A stretch of 11,004 bases of DNA from an uncultured Lachnospiraceae bacterium. Lineage in GTDB: Bacteria > Bacillota > Clostridia > Lachnospirales > Lachnospiraceae. This document shows, piece by piece, positions 1-4,948 of this stretch. The notes under the pieces were generated by a model. The model worked only from the letters and a program-made list of their open reading frames with translations. It had not been told where the DNA came from and did not search any database. Numbering within the stretch: the stretch's first letter is position 1; every line of letters starts with the position of its first letter. The stretch is from the NCBI GenBank assembly GCA_910586275.1, contig CAJUIM010000124.1, positions 1-11,004 of the forward strand, read 5' to 3'. A program made the position numbers and the translations under genes.

Positions 1-48
1 TGAGTTGTTTTTAAAAATTTTGTTCTCACCTGAAAAGTAAATGCTGTT

Positions 49-67
49 GCCCTGAAATAGGCAGGGC
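49..67. other. Short GC-rich hairpin upstream of the integrase remnant
   Basis: GCCCTG (49-54) pairs with CAGGGC (62-67) around a 7-nt loop. AT-rich sequence follows (TTCTTTAAATTT), but there is no clean T-run, so this is at best a weak plus-strand terminator for a gene ending left of the window. A 7-bp inverted repeat, TTCTCAC (23-29) and GTGAGAA (85-91), brackets it and could lengthen the structure. No gene can be supported in bases 1-182. Confidence 0.3.
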
Positions 68-182
68 GGATTCTTTAAATTTATGTGAGAATATAAAATA
101 ATTGAAACTAAATGGCAAACGTGATAAAATAGGGAAAATATTTAATGGTTCTTTCCCTGATTTTCACAGGAAGGAGGCAGTG

Positions 183-540
183 ATGGGTAAGTCGCTGAAT
201 GGGAAAGAGTTAGGTAATAATATTTGCCAGCGTAAAGACGGGACTTATATGGCAAGATTTATAAATAGATTTGGTAAAAGGCAAACTATTTATGCGAAGA
301 CATTGAATGAAGTAAGGACAAAGTTAAGAGAAGAACAGTATAAAGATCAAAAAGAGATTAATGTCGTTGGCAAAGATATGACATTGGATGCACGGTATAA
401 GATATGGATTAATACTTGCAAACGAGGGTGCAGAGCATCTGCAAAGGAGGCATATGCAACGCATTATAAAAGGATTCAGGCCGATTTGGGATGGAGAAAA
501 TTAACCGTCTAATGTAAAGAATGGTGTAAAAATGGTGTAA
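183..540 (+). pseudogene. Truncated Tn916-like tyrosine recombinase (integrase), catalytic domain lost
   Basis: The best start is the ATG at 183, preceded by AAGGAGG (171-177); an in-frame ATG at 102 lacks a comparable ribosome site. From 183 the frame gives 109 residues before a stop at 510-512, against roughly 380-400 for intact family members. Residues about 10-50 (with QRKDGTYMARF and NRFGKRQTIY) resemble the arm-type DNA-binding domain of Tn916-like integrases. The rest (YKIWINTC, THYKRIQADLGWRKLT) is the start of the SAM-like core-binding domain. The catalytic domain with its Arg, His-x-x-Arg and Tyr residues is absent. Just after the stop, in another frame, codons 505-540 read PSNVKNGVKMV then stop, which looks like the C-terminal tail of this integrase type. 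That suggests an internal deletion of some 800 bp with a frame change near 504-508; the tail assignment is inference. Without a catalytic domain it cannot recombine DNA. It lies about 60 bp upstream of pyrE and marks an old integration. Confidence 0.75.
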
Positions 541-541
541 A
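520..541 (+). repeat. Tandem 11-bp direct repeat after the integrase remnant
   Basis: AATGGTGTAAA occurs twice back to back (520-530 and 531-541), with a degenerate third copy, TAATGTAAAG, just before (510-519). It may simply be the 3' end of the integrase coding sequence (codons NGVKMV), or repeated arm sites for integrase binding next to an element end. The two readings are compatible, since integrase genes usually sit at the element boundary. Confidence 0.6.
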
Positions 542-562
542 GTGTGCTGAAAGAAATAGGAA

Positions 563-579
563 TAGGCTGAAAAAGCCTA
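563..579 (+). other. Small hairpin in the pyrE leader
   Basis: TAGGCT (563-568) pairs perfectly with AGCCTA (574-579) around a GAAAA loop, ending about 7 nt before the pyrE ribosome site. No T-run follows, so it is not a terminator. It may be a 5' UTR stem with no special role. No PyrR-type anti-antiterminator was recognised nearby. Confidence 0.35.
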
Positions 580-601
580 GAAATACGGAGGTTTTCAGAA
601 A

Positions 602-1276
602 ATGGAAGATTACAAGAAAGAATTTATCAAGTTTATGGTTGACAGCCAGGTACTGAAATTTGGAGAATTTACTTTGAAAAGCGGGCGAAAGTCTCCGTTT
701 TTTATGAATGCAGGTGGATATGTGACCGGTATGCAGCTGCGCAGGCTGGGAGAGTATTATGCAAAGGCAATCCATGACTGCTACGGACTGGATTTTGATA
801 TACTGTTTGGCCCCGCCTACAAGGGGATTCCTTTAAGCGTGGCAACGACTATGGCAATCAGTGAATTGTACGGAAAGGATGTAAAATACTGTTCAAACCG
901 GAAAGAAGTGAAGGATCACGGCGATACGGGGATTTTGTTGGGAAGTAAATTAAAGGACGGCGATAGGGTGGTAATTATAGAAGATGTCACTACGTCCGGG
1001 AAATCTATTGAGGAAACGTTTCCGATTCTGAAGGCACAGGCTGATGTGGAGATTGTGGGGCTGATGGTATCTCTCAACCGCATGGAAAAAGGAACGGGAG
1101 AAAAGAGTGCCCTTGAGGAGATAAAGGAGAAATACGGATTTGATGCAAAAGCTATTGTCACAATGGCGGAGGTTGTGGAATTTCTGTATAATCAGCCATA
1201 TAACGGCACAATCTATATTAATGAAGAAAGTAAGTCGGCAATTGATGCGTATTATGAGCAATACGGCGCGAAATAG
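602..1276 (+). CDS. pyrE: Orotate phosphoribosyltransferase
   Basis: PyrE joins orotate to PRPP, releasing pyrophosphate and making orotidine 5'-monophosphate, the fifth step of de novo pyrimidine synthesis in the cytoplasm. The 224-residue length is normal. The PRPP-binding signature VVIIEDVTTSGKS is at residues 123-135, the substrate region FGPAYKGIPL at 69-78, and the flexible catalytic loop KEVKDHGDTG at 101-110, with the expected Lys and His. TLKSGRKSPFF near residue 24-34 is the conserved N-terminal segment. The start is fixed by GGAGG at 587-591, 10 nt upstream of the ATG. In related genomes pyrE usually ends a pyr operon. Here an integrase remnant lies directly upstream and no pyrD is visible, so the gene may have gained a new upstream border. 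A 50-codon membrane gene follows 14 bp downstream. Confidence 0.97.
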   Translation: MEDYKKEFIKFMVDSQVLKFGEFTLKSGRKSPFFMNAGGYVTGMQLRRLGEYYAKAIHDCYGLDFDILFGPAYKGIPLSVATTMAISELYGKDVKYCSNRKEVKDHGDTGILLGSKLKDGDRVVIIEDVTTSGKSIEETFPILKAQADVEIVGLMVSLNRMEKGTGEKSALEEIKEKYGFDAKAIVTMAEVVEFLYNQPYNGTIYINEESKSAIDAYYEQYGAK

Positions 1277-1290
1277 GAAAGGGCAGAGGG

Positions 1291-1443
1291 ATGGAAGAGA
1301 AAATTTATAAAACAATGAGTGGCTCGGGTGCTTTAGGCATTGCAGTGGGAGTGGTAGTTCTTGTGGTAGGCGTTGCAAGCGGCGTGCTTCTTGTCATAAG
1401 CGGGGCGAAACTGCTGGCGGCAAAATCCAAAATATTATTTTAG
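1291..1443 (+). CDS. 50-residue membrane microprotein downstream of pyrE
   Basis: ATG at 1291 opens a 50-codon frame ending in TAG (1441-1443), 14 bp after pyrE and preceded by the purine-rich GGGCAGAGGG. The N-terminus is short and charged (MEEKIYKTMSG). A long run rich in Gly, Ala and Val follows (about residues 14-37, including LGIAVGVVVLVVGVASG), forming one or two membrane passes with small-residue packing faces. The tail is basic (GAKLLAAKSKILF). I recall very similar short proteins next to pyrE in Lachnospiraceae, but have no search to confirm it. Spacing suggests transcription with pyrE. The function is unknown. Standard gene callers with a length cut-off may miss it; the ribosome site, composition and clean stop support it as real. 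Confidence 0.75.
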   Translation: MEEKIYKTMSGSGALGIAVGVVVLVVGVASGVLLVISGAKLLAAKSKILF

Positions 1444-1509
1444 GCTGTTTGAAAATCCTGACGTATATATTTTTCGGAACTTGGCATTGAAAGAAAGCGG
1501 AGGTGTGCC

Positions 1510-1848
1510 ATGTATGAGGATAAAAAACAGAAAAGCAAAAGGGGAAGCTACATGTTTACCGCGCGGAAGCATCCGGAAAAGGGGATTATGTCAGTCATTC
1601 TTGGAGCAATTTCCCTGCTGTCCATAGGGGCTGCGGTATATCTTGCTTATCGGAATGGCGGCAGCGCAAAACCGCAGTACGGAGCCGCTCTTTTTCTTGT
1701 GACGCTTTATGCCCTGACAGGTCTGGCATTGGGCACGGTTTCGCGTATGGAAAAGGATATTTATTACTTATTCCCGCATTTAGGAATGGGATTAAATTTC
1801 TTGTCTCTTGCAATGGTCAGCATGATATTGTATGCAGGGGCAATGTGA
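1510..1848 (+). CDS. Conserved three-helix membrane protein, possibly DUF6142 family
   Basis: The 112-residue protein has a basic, soluble N-terminus (residues 1-25, with TARKHPEKG) followed by three hydrophobic helices at about 26-47, 57-78 and 88-111. The ATG at 1510 follows GCGGAGGTG (1498-1506), a good ribosome site at 5-6 nt. An internal ATG at codon 15 is possible but less well placed. The shape and the HPEKGIMSVILG segment match my memory of the DUF6142 family of Lachnospiraceae; that name is unverified. It lies 66 bp after the microprotein and may be read from the same transcript. No enzymatic motif, signal-peptide cleavage site or transporter signature is visible. It probably sits in the cytoplasmic membrane; the role is unknown. 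Confidence 0.8.
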   Translation: MYEDKKQKSKRGSYMFTARKHPEKGIMSVILGAISLLSIGAAVYLAYRNGGSAKPQYGAALFLVTLYALTGLALGTVSRMEKDIYYLFPHLGMGLNFLSLAMVSMILYAGAM

Positions 1849-1859
1849 CTAGCTGTGAC

Positions 1860-1878
1860 CGGCGGCTTGCTGCCGCTG
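1860..1878 (+). other. Hairpin just after the membrane protein gene
   Basis: CGGCGGC (1860-1866) pairs with GCCGCTG (1872-1878) around TTGCT, giving 7 bp with one G-T wobble, 12 nt after the preceding stop codon. No T-run follows, so it is not a standard intrinsic terminator, though it could stabilise the 3' end of the pyrE-linked transcript. Confidence 0.3.
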
Positions 1879-1963
1879 AATTCGGAACGGTATAAAGCAG
1901 GGCTGATTGGATGCACATCTGACAGAGGGCATTTTTCAAACAGGCTCTAATACGCCATTCAGA

Positions 1964-2089
1964 CAGAAAGAAAAGTTCTGCTTTGCATGGTTCGTGCCGG
2001 TGCAAGGCAAAATTTCGATGGCGATATGGGGCATTGATATTTTGACGTGGCAATGGCACGGAACAGGCAGGGCAGAACTTTATTTTCTG
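1964..2089. repeat. Long imperfect palindrome (about 126 bp) in a 304-bp gene-free region
   Basis: The gene-free stretch 1849-2152 is dominated by two arms that are imperfect reverse complements centred near 2026. Outer blocks are CAGAAA (1964-1969) with TTTCTG (2084-2089) and the perfect 10-mer AAAGTTCTGC (1972-1981) with GCAGAACTTT (2072-2081). Moving inward, TTCGTGCC (1991-1998) pairs with GGCACGGAA (2055-2063, one bulge), CAAAAT (2008-2013) with ATTTTG (2039-2044), and CGATG (2016-2020) with CATTG (2032-2036) using a G-T wobble. As RNA it would form one long rod with a short apical loop. No T-run follows it, arguing against a simple terminator. It may be a dispersed palindromic element, a MITE-like remnant or a structured RNA. 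A 75-codon frame across it (1907-2134) has no ribosome site and is probably chance. Confidence 0.75.
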
Positions 2090-2152
2090 GCCGGACAGAG
2101 TATGAAAATAGGAAAATGGAGTAAAAAGAAATAAAAAAGACAGAAGGCAGGA

Positions 2153-4222
2153 ATGAAAATGGAAACTTTGACGGAACGCTACGGATTAGCCAGAGGGCGG
2201 GTGAAGGAAATCGCCGGCGAAAAATGCACGGACGAGAAATATTATCCTTATTTTCAGAGGACGGCGGCATTCATAGAGGATGCGGCACAGGCCTATGAAC
2301 GGGCTGCTGACGGCAGGCTGTATCAGGCATCTCTGGAAGAACTGCAGCAATGGAACTATAAGCTGTATGAGGATATTCTGCCAGGGAAGTATGAGAGAAG
2401 TTATGCCAATCCGGCATATGCGGCTGCAGTCTGCGGCATGGATATGGGAAGGATTCTGTCTTTTCTGTATACGGAAATAAGAAGCATGATTGCTTATGCT
2501 TTTGAAAAGGACTTATATGAAATCATTATACGGATGGAATTGTTCTTGGAAATTTACAGTTCTTTTGCCTGTGCGTCGGATGAGGGGAGACAGGGGCCGG
2601 AGCCGGAAGAAATACGGGAAACGATTTACTGGTTTGTCAATGATTATCTGGAGGAAGAGACGGAGAAAAGGCTGGGGGAACAGTTCTGTCCGGAAAAAGA
2701 CTTCGCATTACGGATTATACTGGACAGCGATTTGGAGGATTTGCGGTATCTTTATTATTACGGGGAGTATATTACGGAAAATGAATTGGAGACAGCAAGA
2801 TATCTGAACCGCATGCCGGAAGAGAAAATAAAGAAAATGGCGGATACTTATACGGAGGGGTATCGGCTCGGTTTTGAGGCTTCCAATAAGGATATTTCCA
2901 AGAAAAAGGTTGTGAATATCCGTTACAGCTTGGGATTTGAGCGGATGATACGCCGGGCAGTGGGAAACTTTGCCGATATGGGCATGCGGCCTACCGTATA
3001 CCGTGCAGGAATCAGTATCTTTCAGGGAAAGAGCATCCATAAGATCGGTTATTCCGCAACGTCTGCAAATAAACAGTATGAGTATGACCATAAGGATGAT
3101 GAATCGCTTTACTTGGACAGACAATATATAAACCGCCGTCTGGAGGCATTGCGGACGGCATACGAAAAACGGAAAGCAGAAGCGGCGTTATTTGGCGGGC
3201 CTGCGGTGGTGGAGATATTCGGGGAAAAGCCGTTTGCGCCGACGGCAAAGGCAGAGGCTTTTGCTTTGTCGGAAAAACAGCAGAAGCTGTCGGCACAGTA
3301 TAGGGCAGCCGCAGGGGCAATGCAGAATGAGTATGTGAAAGGGGAAGAACGCAGTTTTACGATAATCGCTTTTCCTCTGCCGGCTATCGGAGAGAGATAT
3401 GAGGAGATTTTCGATGAAATTGTAAAGATAAATACTTTGGATTATAAATTATACCAAGGCATACAGCAGACTATAATCAATGCGTTGGATCAGGCGGATT
3501 ACGTCCGGATCAGGGGGATGGGAGAAAATCAAACGGATTTAAAGGTGAAACTCCATAAGCTGAAAAATCCGGAAACGGAGACAAATTTCGAAAATTGCGT
3601 GGCGGATGTGAATATACCGGTGGGGGAAGTATTTACTTCACCGCAGCTGGCAGGAACGGAAGGTATTCTGCATGTCACCCGTGTATTTTTAGGTGAGTTG
3701 GAGTATCAAAACCTGAAGATTGCATTCCGGGACGGCATGATGACAGAGTATAGCTGTACGAATTTTGATGAAGAGGAGAAAAACCGAAAATATATCAAGG
3801 ACAATGTGATGTTTCATCATGAGTCACTTCCTTTGGGGGAATTTGCCATAGGCACTAATACAGTGGCCTATATGGCAGCCAAGAAATACGGCATCGGCGA
3901 TAAGCTGCCAATCCTGATAGCGGAAAAGATGGGGCCGCATTTTGCAGTGGGCGATACCTGCTATTCCCATGAAGAGGATGTAATGACTTACAACCCGGAC
4001 GGAAAAGCCATTGTGGCAAGGGAAAATGAGAGATCTGCGCTTCGGCATGAAGATGCGGAAAAAGCTTATTTCGGCTGCCATACAGATATTACCATACCTT
4101 ATGATGAACTGGGGGAACTGGCGGCAGTGAAGGAGGACGGGAGCCGGATTGCAGTGATTCGGGACGGCAGGTTTGTGCTGGAAGGCTGTGAGGAACTGAA
4201 CCGTCCGTTTTCACAACGGTAA
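2153..4222 (+). CDS. Large M29-family (AmpS-like) metallo-aminopeptidase
   Basis: The C-terminal half resembles peptidase family M29, cytosolic two-metal aminopeptidases (AmpS, AmpT, PepS) that remove N-terminal residues from peptides. The expected metal and catalytic positions are visible in order: Glu492 in GEVFTSP, Glu563 in LGEFAIGTN, His596 in MGPHFAVGDTCYS, and His643 and Asp645 in CHTDITIP. The spacing matches the family. At 689 residues it is much longer than the usual 370-415: about 230-280 residues of acidic, mostly helical sequence precede the core, with no motif I recognise. No signal peptide is seen, so it is probably cytoplasmic. ATG 2153 and ATG 2159 are both possible starts, with AGAAGG at 2142-2147 as the ribosome site. 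It appears to stand alone, with a structured gap upstream and a candidate terminator downstream. Family assignment is firm; substrate preference is unknown. Confidence 0.85.
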   Translation: MKMETLTERYGLARGRVKEIAGEKCTDEKYYPYFQRTAAFIEDAAQAYERAADGRLYQASLEELQQWNYKLYEDILPGKYERSYANPAYAAAVCGMDMGRILSFLYTEIRSMIAYAFEKDLYEIIIRMELFLEIYSSFACASDEGRQGPEPEEIRETIYWFVNDYLEEETEKRLGEQFCPEKDFALRIILDSDLEDLRYLYYYGEYITENELETARYLNRMPEEKIKKMADTYTEGYRLGFEASNKDISKKKVVNIRYSLGFERMIRRAVGNFADMGMRPTVYRAGISIFQGKSIHKIGYSATSANKQYEYDHKDDESLYLDRQYINRRLEALRTAYEKRKAEAALFGGPAVVEIFGEKPFAPTAKAEAFALSEKQQKLSAQYRAAAGAMQNEYVKGEERSFTIIAFPLPAIGERYEEIFDEIVKINTLDYKLYQGIQQTIINALDQADYVRIRGMGENQTDLKVKLHKLKNPETETNFENCVADVNIPVGEVFTSPQLAGTEGILHVTRVFLGELEYQNLKIAFRDGMMTEYSCTNFDEEEKNRKYIKDNVMFHHESLPLGEFAIGTNTVAYMAAKKYGIGDKLPILIAEKMGPHFAVGDTCYSHEEDVMTYNPDGKAIVARENERSALRHEDAEKAYFGCHTDITIPYDELGELAAVKEDGSRIAVIRDGRFVLEGCEELNRPFSQR
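4205..4219 (+). other. Short hairpin overlapping the aminopeptidase 3' end
   Basis: CCGTT (4205-4209) pairs with AACGG (4215-4219) around TTCAC, immediately before the TAA stop and followed by the T-rich TAAATTTTAGTTTTT. The stem is only 5 bp, so termination here would be weak. The stronger stem at 4257-4278 is the better terminator candidate. Confidence 0.3.
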
Positions 4223-4256
4223 ATTTTAGTTTTTGCGGCAGTGCGGCAGGCTTGAT

Positions 4257-4278
4257 ACTCTGCTGTTTACGGCAGAGT
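4257..4278 (+). terminator. Candidate terminator after the aminopeptidase gene
   Basis: ACTCTGCTG (4257-4265) pairs over 9 bp (one T-G wobble) with CGGCAGAGT (4270-4278), closed by a TTTA tetraloop. The following sequence (CCTTGCTGTCTTGGTTTGG) is only moderately T-rich. It is a stable hairpin 35 bp after the stop and plausibly ends the transcript, but the weak tail lowers confidence. Confidence 0.45.
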
Positions 4279-4326
4279 CCTTGCTGTCTTGGTTTGGCTG
4301 AAAATGATAAGAAAGAAAAATTTTAG

Positions 4327-4355
4327 TGGAATTCGCTGGTAAAATATATTATACT
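4327..4355 (+). promoter_or_regulatory. Candidate promoter for the 136-aa gene
   Basis: TATACT (4350-4355) is a good -10 hexamer in an AT-rich stretch. TGGAAT (4327-4332) lies 17 bp upstream as a weak -35 (3 of 6 matches). TATTAT (4347-4352) with TAGTGG (4324-4329) is an alternative. A small dyad, TGCGT-TCAG-ACGCA (4370-4383), would lie in the leader. Its position between a candidate terminator and a strong ribosome site favours a promoter somewhere here. Confidence 0.4.
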
Positions 4356-4413
4356 TATTACATAATACATGCGTTCAGACGCAAGTGAGGATGATACTTA
4401 GGAGGATGAAGGA

Positions 4414-4824
4414 ATGGCAGCGGTGGAAGAATTACTCCGTGCGGAAAACGGGGGCGCAATCAGCTTTGGGAATCACGGACTGGAAGAAAAAGCGAAGCTG
4501 GAAAATTTTGAGCACGGCGGGGATCTTTATAAGGTGAAGACTTATAAGACGATGACCAAGCTGGAAAGAAACGGCATGTTCGTGTACGAGTCGGTACCGG
4601 GAACCAGCGTGAATGACTTTATGGAAGTGCCGGAAGGCATCAGCTTCCGTGTAGAAGGCAGTGAGGATGCACAGATTACGGTAGGACTTCAGGATGAAAC
4701 GGAATATGAAGTATTCATAAACGGAGAAAGCATCGGCAAGATGAAAACAAATCTGGGCGGAAAACTGAACTTAAGCGTGGAACTGGCAGGAGCCGGGGAA
4801 GTGGAAGTAAAGATCGCAAAATAG
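4414..4824 (+). CDS. Conserved 136-aa protein of unknown function upstream of radA
   Basis: The ATG at 4414 follows a textbook AGGAGG (4400-4405) at 8 nt. The 136-residue product is acidic and soluble, with no signal peptide or membrane segment. The N-terminal third is polar (ELLRAENGGAISFGNHGLEE). The middle has YKVKTYKTMTKLERNG and FVYESVPGTSV. The C-terminal 60 residues alternate hydrophobic and polar positions (ITVGLQDETEYEVFINGE, LNLSVELAGAGEVEVKI), suggesting a small beta-sandwich. I recall near-identical Lachnospiraceae proteins carrying the automatic label endosialidase, but the length and sequence show no glycosidase domain, so that label should not be trusted. Stop-to-start distance to radA is 124 bp, filled with hairpins and a terminator, so the genes are probably not simply co-transcribed. 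Strong translation signals suggest good expression. Confidence 0.85.
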   Translation: MAAVEELLRAENGGAISFGNHGLEEKAKLENFEHGGDLYKVKTYKTMTKLERNGMFVYESVPGTSVNDFMEVPEGISFRVEGSEDAQITVGLQDETEYEVFINGESIGKMKTNLGGKLNLSVELAGAGEVEVKIAK

Positions 4825-4889
4825 CCATCCAAAAGGAATGGCTCTGCGTATAGCGCGGAGAATGCCGCAGCCATAAGACGCAGGCGGCG
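4823..4889 (+). other. Three consecutive hairpins between the 136-aa gene and the pre-radA terminator
   Basis: Hairpin 1: AGCCATCC (4823-4830) with GGAATGGCT (4835-4843), loop AAAA and one bulged base; it starts inside the TAG stop. Hairpin 2: CTCTGCG (4842-4848) with CGCGGAG (4854-4860), loop TATAG, one G-T wobble. Hairpin 3: TGCCGC (4863-4868) with GCGGCG (4884-4889), 15-nt loop. Together with the terminator stem at 4898-4934 they almost fill the gap. Hairpins 1 and 2 share two bases (4842-4843), so either they compete slightly or each loses a terminal pair. No known riboswitch consensus was recognised. Confidence 0.5.
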
Positions 4890-4897
4890 AAACGGAT

Positions 4898-4934
4898 AAC
4901 GGGACGGTCATCGGAGGGTGAAGGTCCCGTTTTT
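4898..4934 (+). terminator. Intrinsic terminator 14 nt before radA
   Basis: AACGGGAC (4898-4905) pairs perfectly with GTCCCGTT (4924-4931) over 8 bp, with an 18-nt loop that can form a further TCA/TGA pairing, and the 3' arm runs into TTTTT (4930-4934). This fits intrinsic termination after the 136-aa gene. It lies only 14 nt before the radA ATG, so radA would need a promoter inside the hairpin region or read-through, which makes attenuation possible. Confidence 0.65.
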
Positions 4935-4948
4935 GCGGAGGAAGAGGG

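Noticed and set aside
509..775. 88-codon minus-strand frame opposite the start of pyrE
   Set aside because: It overlaps a certain gene, lacks a ribosome site and has a composition typical of antisense shadow frames. The other long minus-strand frames inside pyrE, radA, the aminopeptidase and the ABC genes were dropped for the same reason.
1907..2134. 75-codon open frame on the plus strand in the gap before the aminopeptidase
   Set aside because: It has no ribosome site and runs across both arms of the long palindrome, and its translation (rich in Trp, Gly and Phe) looks like chance coding.
4414..4824. Endosialidase
   Set aside because: The 136-residue protein has no sialidase Asp-box or tailspike domain; the name appears to be a propagated label.
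4823..4948. Known riboswitch (c-di-GMP, THF, cobalamin types considered)
   Set aside because: The conserved core sequences of these classes are not present; only generic hairpins and a terminator can be shown.
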